Under the pieces are notes generated by a model. The model saw only the letters and a program-made list of their open reading frames with translations, was not told the origin of the DNA and ran no database searches. From Allomesorhizobium sp043769475 (GTDB lineage Bacteria; Pseudomonadota; Alphaproteobacteria; Rhizobiales; Rhizobiaceae): a stretch of 64,000 nt of DNA. The position numbers and the translations under genes were made by a program. Shown one piece after another: positions 7,968 through 18,772 of this stretch (its first letter is position 1; every line of letters begins with the position of its first letter). Where the stretch lies: the NCBI RefSeq assembly GCF_043769475.1, contig NZ_CP171729.1, positions 3,658,001-3,722,000 of the forward strand. The letters run 5' to 3'.

Positions 7968-10445
7968 TCAGAGCTTGATGGTGCGGAGCCTGAGCGCGTT
8001 GCTGATGACGGAGACCGACGACAGGCTCATGGCGGCGGCAGCGATCATCGGCGAGAGCAGCGTGCCGAACACCGGATAGAGCACGCCGGCGGCCACGGGC
8101 ACGCCGACCGCGTTGTAGACGAAGGCCAGGAACAGGTTCTGCTTGATGTTGCGGATCGTGCCCTGCGACAGTGTCCGGGCCCGGACGATGCCGTTGAGAT
8201 CGCCCTTGACCAGCGTGATGCCGGCGCTTTCGACAGCAACGTCCGCCCCCGTGCCCATGGCGATGCCGACATCGGCGGCAGCCAGCGCCGGCGCGTCGTT
8301 GACGCCGTCGCCGGCCATGGCGATGCGGGCGCCGGCGGCGCGCAGTTCGTCGATCAGCGTCTTCTTGCCTTCCGGCAATATGTCGGCGCGGATGTCGTCG
8401 ATGCCGAGCTTTGCAGCGACCGCGCGTGCCGTGCGCTCATTGTCGCCGGTGGCCATGATGATCTTCAGCCCGCTGCGATGCAGGGCCTCGATCGCCTCGG
8501 CGGTGGTCGCCTTGACCGGGTCGGCGACCGCGACGATGCCGGCGAGCCGCCCGCCGACAGCGACGAACATCGCCGTCTTGCCGTCGGTGCGCAACGCATC
8601 GGCCCGGCCGGCAAGCCCAGTGTCGTCAATGCCGACCTCCTGCATCATCATCGCATTGCCGAGGCTCACCGCCTTGCCGGAGACTGTGCCCTTGACGCCC
8701 TTGCCGGTAACGGCGTCGAAGTCGGAGGCTTCGGCAGGCTTTACGCCCCGCTCCTTGGCGCCCTCGACGATGGCTTCGGCGAGCGGATGCTCCGACGCCT
8801 TCTCCAGGCCGGCGGCGAGCGCCAGCACTTCGTTTTCGTCAAAACCTTCCGCGGCGACGACATCGGTCAGCACCGGCCGGCCTTCGGTCAGCGTTCCCGT
8901 CTTGTCGACGATCAGCGTGTCGACCTTGGCGAAGCGCTCGAGCGCTTCGGCGTCCTTGATCAGCACGCCGGCCTGCGCGCCCCTGCCGGTCGCGGTCATG
9001 ATCGACATCGGCGTCGCCAGGCCGAGCGCACAGGGACAGGCGATGATGAGCACCGAGACGGCCGAGACCAGCGCGAAGACCATGCTCGGCTGGGGGCCGA
9101 AGACCGCCCAGACTATGAAGGAAACGATCGCGACCAGAACCACCGCCGGCACGAAATAGAACGAGACCTTGTCGGCGAGGCCCTGGATCGGCGCCCGGCT
9201 GCGCTGCGCCTTGGCGACGAGTTCGACGATCTGCGAGAGCACGGTGTCCGCTCCGACCTTCTCGGCGCGCATGACCAGCGTGCCGTTCTTGTTGAGCGTG
9301 CCGCCGGTCAGGCGGTCGCCGGCGGTCTTCTCGACCGGCACGGCTTCGCCGGTGATCATGGATTCGTCGACCGACGAGCGGCCTTCGCCGACCACGCCAT
9401 CGACGGGCACGCTGTCGCCGGGGCGGATGCGCAGGAGATCGCCCACATGGACCTCATCCAGCGGCACGTCGGTTTCCGAGCCGTCCTTGCCGATCCGCCG
9501 CGCGGTTTTCGGCGCAAGGTCGAGCAGCGCGCGGATGGCCGAGCCGGTGCGCTCGCGCGCCTTGAGTTCCAGAACCTGGCCAAGGAAGACCAGCGCGACG
9601 ATGACGCTCGCCGCCTCGAAATAGACCGGCACTGTGCCGCCATGGCCGCGGAAGGAATGCGGAAACACGTCCGGGAACAGCGTGGCGACGACGCTGTAGC
9701 CGTAGGCCGCGCCGACGCCGAGCGAGATCAGCGTCCACATGTTGGGGCTGCGGTTGACGATCGATTCGAAGCCGCGATGGAAGAAGGGCAGCGCCGCCCA
9801 CAGGACCACCGGCGTCGCCAGCGCGAGTTCGAGCCAGACGGAGACCTGCTCGCCAATCCATTCGCGAACCGGAAGCCCGAGCATCGGCCCCATTGTGAGG
9901 ATGAGAAGCGGGATCGACAATGCCGCGCTGACCCAGAAGCGCCTGGTGAAATTGACCAGTTCGGGATTAGGACCTTCTTCGCCGGTCGGCACGCCCATCG
10001 GCTCCAGCGCCATCCCGCATATCGGGCACGAGCCGGGCTTGTCGCGGACGATCTCCGGATGCATCGGGCAGGTGTATTGAGTTCCGGCCGGCATCGGCTC
10101 GGGCGCCGGACGGTCGCCGAGATAGGTCTCCGGCGAGGCCTCGAATTTCTTCTGACATCCGGCCGAGCAGAAATAATAGCCCTTCCCTTCATGGCGCTCG
10201 AAATACCTGGCCGTCGAACGATCGACCTTCATGCCGCATACCGGGTCGACCGCCTCCAGGTAGGTTTCCGGCGACTTGACGAATTTTTCCCGGCACGATG
10301 CGCTGCAGAAATGGTAATCGTGACCGTGGTAATGCGTGGACGGCTTGCCGGCGGCAGGATCGACGGTCATTCCGCAGACCGGATCGCGCGTAACCGCGTC
10401 CGCTGCTTCATGGGAATGGTGATGGTGCTGGTGACCGTGATCCAT
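7968..10445 (-). CDS. copA: Cu+-exporting P1B-type ATPase with YHS-YHS-HMBD N-terminus
   Basis: 825 residues from the ATG at 10445. A His-rich start (MDHGHQHHHHSHE) is followed by two YHS/TRASH-type domains (each opening DPVCGM and closing with FCSASC or FCSAGC) and a heavy-metal-binding module (YTCPMHPEI to CPICGM), rather than the usual CxxC HMA domains. The catalytic core is complete: CPCALGLATP in the transmembrane metal site, TGEAVPVEK actuator, DKTGTLTEG with the phosphorylated Asp, HP in SEHPLAEAI, and GDGVNDAPAL. It exports Cu+ from the cytoplasm using ATP. The in-frame extension to 10559 lies inside the operator and is rejected. First gene of the copper operon. Confidence 0.93.
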   Translation of the reverse strand: MDHGHQHHHHSHEAADAVTRDPVCGMTVDPAAGKPSTHYHGHDYHFCSASCREKFVKSPETYLEAVDPVCGMKVDRSTARYFERHEGKGYYFCSAGCQKKFEASPETYLGDRPAPEPMPAGTQYTCPMHPEIVRDKPGSCPICGMALEPMGVPTGEEGPNPELVNFTRRFWVSAALSIPLLILTMGPMLGLPVREWIGEQVSVWLELALATPVVLWAALPFFHRGFESIVNRSPNMWTLISLGVGAAYGYSVVATLFPDVFPHSFRGHGGTVPVYFEAASVIVALVFLGQVLELKARERTGSAIRALLDLAPKTARRIGKDGSETDVPLDEVHVGDLLRIRPGDSVPVDGVVGEGRSSVDESMITGEAVPVEKTAGDRLTGGTLNKNGTLVMRAEKVGADTVLSQIVELVAKAQRSRAPIQGLADKVSFYFVPAVVLVAIVSFIVWAVFGPQPSMVFALVSAVSVLIIACPCALGLATPMSIMTATGRGAQAGVLIKDAEALERFAKVDTLIVDKTGTLTEGRPVLTDVVAAEGFDENEVLALAAGLEKASEHPLAEAIVEGAKERGVKPAEASDFDAVTGKGVKGTVSGKAVSLGNAMMMQEVGIDDTGLAGRADALRTDGKTAMFVAVGGRLAGIVAVADPVKATTAEAIEALHRSGLKIIMATGDNERTARAVAAKLGIDDIRADILPEGKKTLIDELRAAGARIAMAGDGVNDAPALAAADVGIAMGTGADVAVESAGITLVKGDLNGIVRARTLSQGTIRNIKQNLFLAFVYNAVGVPVAAGVLYPVFGTLLSPMIAAAAMSLSSVSVISNALRLRTIKL

Positions 10446-10479
10446 GATTTTTCCTGCGCCTTTCGAATGTAGTGACGGC

Positions 10480-10510
10480 AAGATAGGGCTTCCAGTGACT
10501 GGAAGGTCAA
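10480..10510 (-). promoter_or_regulatory. CueR-controlled promoter/operator of copA
   Basis: On the minus strand: TTGACC (-35, 10505-10510), a 19-base spacer (10486-10504) holding the dyad CTTCCAGTCACTGGAAG, and TATCTT (-10, 10480-10485). A 19-bp spacer spanned by a CTTCC/GGAAG dyad is characteristic of MerR/CueR-activated promoters. It lies 35 nt upstream of the copA start. Confidence 0.9.
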
Positions 10511-10619
10511 GGGCCGGCGTCAACATTCCGCGAAAGCGAAAAGGGAGAAATAGCGCCAAGAGCCGGCGTCTCCAGACAAATGTCAGGAGTGGTGGCTTGT
10601 GGTGGTCACTTCAAAAAGA

Positions 10620-10649
10620 TTGATTTGTGCGGTGCACACCCGCTACCTA
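10620..10649 (+). promoter_or_regulatory. Possible promoter of the RND pump operon
   Basis: TTGATT (10620) and TACCTA (10644) are spaced by 18 bases, and the spacer contains the short dyad GTGC-GGT-GCAC. Weak consensus; placed 47 nt before the first ATG of the pump. No linked regulator gene. Confidence 0.35.
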
Positions 10650-10695
10650 GATGTTACGGACTTCGCATGAAGGAACCAATTACGAGGGGTACACG

Positions 10696-11907
10696 ATGGT
10701 TCGAATTGCACGTATCCGCCACGATTCTCTGGCCGCCCCCTCCAGACGAACCGTTCTTTCAAAATGGTTAGCCGCCGCGGCGCTGGCTTTAGCGAGCTCA
10801 TTTGCGCTGCCGGCCGCACAGGCGCAGGAAGCTCCTCCCGCTCCCGTCGTCACCGTCGCCAAGCCGCTGGTGCGCGACATAGTCGAGGATGACGAGTTCG
10901 TCGGCCGTTTCGAGGCCGTCGACGAGGTTTCGCTGCGTTCCCGCGTCGGCGGCTATCTCGACCAGGTCCACTTCCAGGACGGCACGCTGGTCAAGCAGGG
11001 CGATCTCCTGTTCACCATCGACCAGCGTCCTTTCAAGGCGGCGCTGAGCCAGGCGCAGGCGCAGGTCGATTCGGCCAAGACCCTGGTCGAATTCAGCAAG
11101 ATGCAGTTCGAGCGCGCCGAGACCCTGTCGCGCGACGGCAACATCCCGGTTTCGACGCTGGACGACCGTCGCCGCGAACATCTTGCCGCCCAAGCGCAAC
11201 TGGACGGCGCAGAGGCCGCACTTGCCAACGCCAGCCTCAATCTCGAATTCACCGAGATCAGGGCGCCATTTTCCGGCCGCGTCGATCGCCGGCTCGTCTC
11301 GCCCGGCAATCTGGTGCAGGCCGACCAGACCGTGCTGACCACCATCGTCTCGATCGACCCGATCGACTTCTATTTCGACATCGACGAGCGGGCCTACTTC
11401 GCTTATGCGCGCGATGCCCGCGAGCGCGGCGGTGTCATGCAGGAGGGCGCCGGCGGCATCGATGTGGTCGTCCGTGTCGCCGACCGCAGTGAAGCGGTGT
11501 TCAACGGCAAGCTCGACTTCGCCGAGAACCGCCTGGACGAGGCGACCGGCACGATGCGGGTCAGGGCGCGCTTCGACAACAAGGACGGCGTGCTACAGCC
11601 CGGCATGTTCGGACGCATCAACGTGCCCGGTTCGCTGCCGCATCCGGGCGTGCTTCTGCCGGACGATGCGATCGGTGCCGACCAGAACCGCCGCATCGTC
11701 TTCGTCGTCGACGAGGCAGGCCTGGTATCGGCCAAGCCTGTGCGCACCGGCCCGCGTATCGACGGCTATCGCGTCATTCGCGAGGGCCTCACCGGCGAAG
11801 AGACCGTGGTGGTGAACGGGTTGGTGCGAGTGCGGCCGGGCGTCACCGTCAAGCCCGAGATGACGACCTTGCCGCCCAAGGCGGAAACCGAAGAGCAGAC
11901 GCAATGA
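10696..11907 (+). CDS. RND efflux periplasmic adaptor (membrane fusion protein)
   Basis: 403 residues from the ATG at 10696 (GAGGGG ahead). A signal sequence (LAAAALALASSFALPAAQAQ) leads into the HlyD/AcrA fold: lipoyl half-motif (SRVGGYLDQVHFQDGTLVKQGDLLFTID, split here by lipoyl geometry), alpha-hairpin coiled coil (residues ~120-180), the second lipoyl half (FTEIRAPFSGRVDRRLVSPGNLV) and beta-barrel. There is no lipidated Cys, unlike E. coli AcrA. It bridges the inner-membrane pump and an outer-membrane channel. Its stop overlaps the permease start by 4 nt (ATGA). No outer-membrane factor gene lies here, so a TolC-like partner encoded elsewhere is expected. Drug specificity cannot be read. 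Confidence 0.92.
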   Translation: MVRIARIRHDSLAAPSRRTVLSKWLAAAALALASSFALPAAQAQEAPPAPVVTVAKPLVRDIVEDDEFVGRFEAVDEVSLRSRVGGYLDQVHFQDGTLVKQGDLLFTIDQRPFKAALSQAQAQVDSAKTLVEFSKMQFERAETLSRDGNIPVSTLDDRRREHLAAQAQLDGAEAALANASLNLEFTEIRAPFSGRVDRRLVSPGNLVQADQTVLTTIVSIDPIDFYFDIDERAYFAYARDARERGGVMQEGAGGIDVVVRVADRSEAVFNGKLDFAENRLDEATGTMRVRARFDNKDGVLQPGMFGRINVPGSLPHPGVLLPDDAIGADQNRRIVFVVDEAGLVSAKPVRTGPRIDGYRVIREGLTGEETVVVNGLVRVRPGVTVKPEMTTLPPKAETEEQTQ

Positions 11908-14900
11908 ATTTCGCCCATTTCTTCGTCAACCGCCCGATCTTCGCGGCGGTGCTGTCGATCGTGCTCCTGATCGTCGGCGGCATCGCCTACACGCAGCTTC
12001 CGGTCGCGCAATATCCCGAGATCGCGCCGCCGACCATCGTGGTGCGCGCCTCCTATCCGGGCGCCGACGCCGAAACCGTCGCTGCGACCGTGGCGACACC
12101 GATCGAACAGGAAATCAACGGCGTGGAGCACATGCTCTACATGTCGTCCTATTCCTCCGGCGAAGGGTCGATGTCGCTCACCATCACCTTCCGCCCGGGC
12201 ACCGATCTCGACGCGGCGCAGGTGCTGGTCCAGAACCGCGTCTCGATCGCCGAAGCGCGCCTGCCGGAAGAGGTGCGCCGGCTCGGCATCACCACGGCGA
12301 AGAGCTCGCCCGACCTGATGATGGTCATCCATATGCTGTCGCCCGACGACACATACGACCAGCTCTACGTCTCCAACTATGCGCGCTCGCGGGTGCGCGA
12401 CATCTTGTTGAGACTGGACGGCGTCGGCGACGTGCAGATCTTCGGCGAGCGCGAATATTCGCTGCGCGTCTGGCTCGACCCGGAAAAGCTGTCCGCCTAC
12501 GGCATGACCGCAGGCGATGTGGTCCAGGCGCTGCGCGATCAGAACGTGCAGGTGTCCGGCGGCTCGATCGGCGCTCCGCCGATCGGCAACGGCTCTGCCT
12601 TCCAGTACACGGTCACCACGCAAGGGCGCTTCGAAGACGCGCGCGACTTCCGCTACGTCATCGTCAAATCGACCGAGGACGGCCGCCTGATCTCACTGCA
12701 GGACGTGGCGCGCATAGAACTCGGCGCGAAGGACTACGTCACCAATTCCTATCTGAACAACAAGGCCGCAGTGGCGCTCGGCATCTTCCAGCGGCCGGGC
12801 ACCAATGCTTTGGCCTCGGCGGAAGAAATCCAGAACACCATCGCGGAGCTTTCGAAGGATTTCCCGAAGGGGCTCGCCTACGAGATCATCTACAATCCGA
12901 CCGAGTTCATCGCCGAATCGATCAACGAGGTCTATGTCACCATCGCCGAGGCGATCCTGCTGGTGGTGATCGTCATCATCGTCTTCCTGCAGTCGTGGCG
13001 CATGGCGATCGTGCCGATCGTGGCGATACCGGTCTCGCTGATCGGAACGCTGGCCGTGCTGCTCGCCTTCGGCTTCTCGCTCAACATGCTCACTCTGTTC
13101 GGGCTGGTGCTGGCGGTCGGCATCGTCGTCGACGACGCCATCGTGGTGGTGGAAAATATCGAGCGCAACATCAGGCTGGGGCTCGCTCCGCGCGCTGCGG
13201 CGCACAAGACCATGGATGAGGTTGGAAACGCGGTCCTCGCCATCTCGCTGGTGCTGATCTCCGTCTTCGTTCCCGCGGCTTTCATCCCCGGGATCTCCGG
13301 CCAGTTCTACCTGCAGTTCGCCATTACCATCGCGGTCTCCACCGCGATTTCGGCGTTCAACTCGCTGACGCTCTCGCCGGCTCTCGCCGGCGTGCTGTTC
13401 AAGCCGCACAGCGAGCAGCATTCGAATTTCTTCCTGGCACGGTTCGGCCGCGCCCTGGCGAACGGGTTCAACAACGGGTTCGACAGGATGGCGGACGGCT
13501 ATGCATGGCTGGTGCACAGGCTGGTCGGCACGACGCTGGCGCTCATCGCCATGCTGCTCGTCTTCGCGGCCCTGCTCTACGCGACCTATCACATGCTGCA
13601 GACGGTGCCGCGCGGCTTCATTCCGAACATGGACCAGGGCTATGCGATCGTCGTCGTGCAATTGCCGGAAGGCTCTTCGCTCGCGCGAACGGACGCGGTC
13701 ATCCAGAAAGCGTCTGATGTCATCCGCGAGACTCCGGGTGTCGCCAACGCCGTGGCCTTTGCCGGCTTCAACGGTGCGACCTTTACCAACGCCAGCAATT
13801 CCGGCGTGATCTTTGCGCCGTTCAAGAGCTTCGAGGAGCGGCTCGAGAGCGGCGATACTTCCGACAAGATCATCGGCACGCTGTTCGGCAGCCTGCAGAG
13901 CATCCAGGAGGCCTTCATCATTGCGCTGCCGCCGCCGCCAGTGCGGGGCATCGGCAACTCCGGCGGCTTCAAGATGATGCTGCAGGAGCGCAACAGCGCC
14001 GACATGCGGCCGATCCTGGCGCTGGCTCAGGAAATCGCGGGCAAGGCCAACCAGACGCCCGGCCTGATGGGCGTCTTCACCACCTTCTCGGCCTCCAGCC
14101 CGCAGTTCTTCCTGGAGATCGACCGCGACAAGGCACGCATGCTGAACGTGCCGATCCCCAACATCTTCGAGACGCTGTCGATCAATCTCGGCACCGCCTA
14201 TGTCAACGACTTCAACGCCTTCGGCCGCGTCTACCAGGTGCGGGCGCAGGCCGACCAGGCTTTCCGCATCGAGCGCGACGACATATTGAAGCTGAAAGTG
14301 CGCTCGGCGGCCGGCGACCTGGTGCCGCTCGGCACGCTGGTCGAGATCCGCGACGTCACCGGCCCGTCGCTCGTGCAGCGCTACAACATGTATGTCTCCG
14401 TGCCGCTGCAAGGCAATGCCGCGCCGGGCGTCGCCACGGGCACGGCGCTCGACCTGATGGAGGGGATCGCAAACGAAACGCTGCCGCAGGGCACATCCTT
14501 CGAATGGACTGAACTCGCCTTCCAGGAGCGGCAGACCGGCAACACGGCGGTCTTCATCTTCGGCCTGTCGACCCTGTTCGTCTTCTTGGCGCTCGCCGCG
14601 CTCTACGAAAGCTGGATCACGCCCTTCGCCATCGTGCTCATTGTCCCGCTCAGCGTGCTGGGCGCCATGCTGGGCGTCGCCTTCCGCGGGCTCGACAACA
14701 ACATCCTCGTGCAGATCGGGCTGATCGTGCTCATCGGCCTGGCCGCGAAGAACGCGATCCTGATCGTCGAGTTCGCACGCCAGGGCGAGGAACGCGGCCT
14801 TGACGCCGTCGAAGCGGCCGTCGAGGCCTGCCGGCTGCGGCTGCGGCCGATCCTGATGACGGCCTTCGCCTTCATCCTGGGCGTGGTGCCGTTGGTGGTC

Positions 14901-15092
14901 GCCAGCGGGCCGGGCGCGGAAATGCGTCAGTCGCTGGGCACGGCCGTCTTCTCCGGCATGCTTGGCGTGACGCTGTTCGGCCTGTTGCTGACGCCCGTCT
15001 TCTACGTCGCCCTGCGCAGGACATTCCGGCGCAGGCGACCGGAAGCCGGTCCGGCCGGAGCCGAGCCGGTCCCGCAAGGGCCCGCGGAGTAG
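11904..15092 (+). CDS. RND multidrug efflux permease, HAE1/AcrB family
   Basis: 1062 residues, full AcrB length. Starts MNFAHFFVNRPIFAAVLSIV (first membrane helix). The proton relay is present: VVDDAIVVVENIERN with the Asp pair in helix 4 and GLAAKNAILIVEFARQ with the Lys in helix 10. Large periplasmic loops occupy about residues 30-340 and 560-870. It forms a trimer in the inner membrane and exports amphiphilic compounds by proton antiport, joined to the adaptor encoded 4 nt upstream. The end is followed 24 nt later by a convergent gene. Confidence 0.94.
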   Translation: MNFAHFFVNRPIFAAVLSIVLLIVGGIAYTQLPVAQYPEIAPPTIVVRASYPGADAETVAATVATPIEQEINGVEHMLYMSSYSSGEGSMSLTITFRPGTDLDAAQVLVQNRVSIAEARLPEEVRRLGITTAKSSPDLMMVIHMLSPDDTYDQLYVSNYARSRVRDILLRLDGVGDVQIFGEREYSLRVWLDPEKLSAYGMTAGDVVQALRDQNVQVSGGSIGAPPIGNGSAFQYTVTTQGRFEDARDFRYVIVKSTEDGRLISLQDVARIELGAKDYVTNSYLNNKAAVALGIFQRPGTNALASAEEIQNTIAELSKDFPKGLAYEIIYNPTEFIAESINEVYVTIAEAILLVVIVIIVFLQSWRMAIVPIVAIPVSLIGTLAVLLAFGFSLNMLTLFGLVLAVGIVVDDAIVVVENIERNIRLGLAPRAAAHKTMDEVGNAVLAISLVLISVFVPAAFIPGISGQFYLQFAITIAVSTAISAFNSLTLSPALAGVLFKPHSEQHSNFFLARFGRALANGFNNGFDRMADGYAWLVHRLVGTTLALIAMLLVFAALLYATYHMLQTVPRGFIPNMDQGYAIVVVQLPEGSSLARTDAVIQKASDVIRETPGVANAVAFAGFNGATFTNASNSGVIFAPFKSFEERLESGDTSDKIIGTLFGSLQSIQEAFIIALPPPPVRGIGNSGGFKMMLQERNSADMRPILALAQEIAGKANQTPGLMGVFTTFSASSPQFFLEIDRDKARMLNVPIPNIFETLSINLGTAYVNDFNAFGRVYQVRAQADQAFRIERDDILKLKVRSAAGDLVPLGTLVEIRDVTGPSLVQRYNMYVSVPLQGNAAPGVATGTALDLMEGIANETLPQGTSFEWTELAFQERQTGNTAVFIFGLSTLFVFLALAALYESWITPFAIVLIVPLSVLGAMLGVAFRGLDNNILVQIGLIVLIGLAAKNAILIVEFARQGEERGLDAVEAAVEACRLRLRPILMTAFAFILGVVPLVVASGPGAEMRQSLGTAVFSGMLGVTLFGLLLTPVFYVALRRTFRRRRPEAGPAGAEPVPQGPAE

Positions 15093-15116
15093 AAGCCAGG
15101 TTGGTTCGTGGTTGCA

Positions 15117-15965
15117 TCAGGCGGGAACCAAACCAACGGGTTCCCGCCGAAGCGATGGATCCGCAATCCATCCTTCGAGCGGATCAAGTGATTTCGGCGC
15201 GCCGTATCGCTCGCTTCGCATCGTCCAAGCCCAGGCCGCCTGGATCGCGCAGAGAAGAGCATCCAATTGGTCGCCGGTCGGGTCGTCCGCCAGGCTGCGC
15301 GGAGCCTTGACCGTCACCGCATGGCAGCGTTCCAACCTGCCATCCAATATCGATGCCAGCAGCCGATGGCGCGTTTCGAACTGCGATTGCGTCTGTTTAC
15401 CGGGACTGTCGTTCTTATAGCTGGTTCGAGAAATCAATTGCCTGGCCAACGCGCCAGGATAGGCCTCCACGACGATCCGTTCCGGGTCGCCCTGCCGAAG
15501 GCCGGGAATTGTGACGCCAGCCTCCACCAGCCGCCGTGCACCCTCGAAGAACATCAGCCCCACCGGAACTCCATGGAGCTTCTGCGGGCTGATCGACGAT
15601 GCCGCGATGTCGGTCTTGCGGCGATGTTCCTTGTCGCCGAAAGGCCGCGCCGCGCTGTAGTTCTTCAACGTCGCGCAAAACTCGGCACGGCCGAGTGAGC
15701 CTGCCAGGGCTGCATAGTCGGCCCAGTTGCCCGACCAACCGATATTCTCGATGAACTTTCGGGACTGTCCGAACGGGAAGTCGATGCCGGCGATCCACGG
15801 CCCCGGCGTTTGAAGGGCGCGCTCAAGCAGGTCGAAACTCGCCCATTCCTCGAGGTCGCCAGCCTCCAGCACTCCGTCCTCGAACGTGCAATAAAGGCAG
15901 GTGAGCGGCTTCCGCCGGCACGGGCTGGACGTGAAGTCGATTCCCAATACCTTCAAATCGCTCAC
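15117..15965 (-). CDS. DUF429 family protein (predicted RNase H-like fold)
   Basis: 282 residues. The N-terminal VLGIDFTSSP gives the first acidic residue of the RNase H-like fold and GIDFPFGQSR the second; a late DDPTGDQLDALLCAIQAAW supplies further conserved Asp residues. This is the DUF429 layout, predicted to be a nuclease-like superfamily, but no activity is established for this protein. It is the last leftward gene of this stretch, 60 nt after the ABC ATPase, and may be co-transcribed or independent. Confidence 0.8.
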   Translation of the reverse strand: MSDLKVLGIDFTSSPCRRKPLTCLYCTFEDGVLEAGDLEEWASFDLLERALQTPGPWIAGIDFPFGQSRKFIENIGWSGNWADYAALAGSLGRAEFCATLKNYSAARPFGDKEHRRKTDIAASSISPQKLHGVPVGLMFFEGARRLVEAGVTIPGLRQGDPERIVVEAYPGALARQLISRTSYKNDSPGKQTQSQFETRHRLLASILDGRLERCHAVTVKAPRSLADDPTGDQLDALLCAIQAAWAWTMRSERYGAPKSLDPLEGWIADPSLRREPVGLVPA

Positions 15966-16025
15966 CTCTCCGCCTCGTGCCGAGGGACATCCGATCTGAC
16001 AATGGCAACATTGTCATCCCCTAGA

Positions 16026-17846
<1,821 letters not shown>

Positions 17847-17857
17847 GGGACCATCTC

Positions 17858-18709
17858 TCACGTAAGCACGCTGACGAGGAAGCGCAGGCAGACCAGAAGC
17901 AGGAATATGCCGAAGGCGACTTCCAGGCGCGACCTGGACAGGGAATGCGCAAGCCTCACGCCGACCGGCGCGGCCAGAACACTGGTCGGGATGAAAAGAA
18001 TGACGCCGAGCAGCGAGACATAGCCGATACTCATGGGCGGCTGCAGGGCAACGACATCCGGAAACTGCGCGGCGCGCGGCCAGCCGGCATAGATGTATCC
18101 CAAGGCGCCGGGAATGGAGATCAGGATGCCCAGCCCCGACGAGGTCGCAACCGCCTGATGGATCGGACGGCCGTAAAAGGTCATGAACAGGTTCGACAAC
18201 TGGCCGCCGCCGATCCCCATAAGCGACGACAGGACGCCGATGATGAAGCCGATCGCCCGCATGAACCAGCCTGACGGGACGTCATCCGCGATGCGCCAGC
18301 GTTCGTTGCCGAAAAGCAGCCTGATTGCCGAGACGCCGGCGACAACGATGAACACGATCTTGAACAGGTCGGCGGGAGCGTAGCGCGCGATCAGGCTGCC
18401 CAGCATCACACCCGCAACCACGGGGACGGCCCACTGCTTCAGGATAGTCATGTCGACAATGCCCTTGGCACGGTGCGCGTAGAAGGAGCGCAGCGAGGTC
18501 GGGATGATGATGGCCAGCGACGTACCTATCGACAGCGGCATTCTCACTTCTTCCGGCACCTCCATGAAGCGGAACAGTTCATAGAGGATCGGCACGGCCA
18601 CGGCGCCGCCGCCAACGCCGAACAGGCCGGCGAGAAGGCCCGTTATGGCCCCTGCCGCGACCAGGCCGATGATCAGCCACGACAGTTCGAAAAGAGGAAT
18701 GCCAAACAT
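17858..18709 (-). CDS. TauE/SafE family anion (sulfite-type) permease
   Basis: 283 residues, eight or so hydrophobic helices, and the two TauE/SafE repeats marked by GLLAGLFGVGGGAVAVPIL near the N-terminus and GVLSSLMGIGGGQLSNLFM in the middle. The family moves sulfite, sulfonates or other organic anions across the inner membrane. It sits inside the importer/gamma-glutamyltransferase cluster, where export of surplus sulfite or a sulfur acid made during breakdown of the imported compound would fit. That link is inference from position. Confidence 0.88.
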   Translation of the reverse strand: MFGIPLFELSWLIIGLVAAGAITGLLAGLFGVGGGAVAVPILYELFRFMEVPEEVRMPLSIGTSLAIIIPTSLRSFYAHRAKGIVDMTILKQWAVPVVAGVMLGSLIARYAPADLFKIVFIVVAGVSAIRLLFGNERWRIADDVPSGWFMRAIGFIIGVLSSLMGIGGGQLSNLFMTFYGRPIHQAVATSSGLGILISIPGALGYIYAGWPRAAQFPDVVALQPPMSIGYVSLLGVILFIPTSVLAAPVGVRLAHSLSRSRLEVAFGIFLLLVCLRFLVSVLT

Positions 18710-18772
18710 GGATTAAACTTTCAGGCGGAGGTCGAAGACATTCTGGGCTGGGGGCCAGGGATAATCCCGGCA

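Noticed and set aside
7914..10472. 852-codon plus-strand frame
   Set aside because: Antisense shadow of copA; no start context, no motifs.
12693..15077. 794-codon minus-strand frame
   Set aside because: Antisense of the RND permease; residue bias only.
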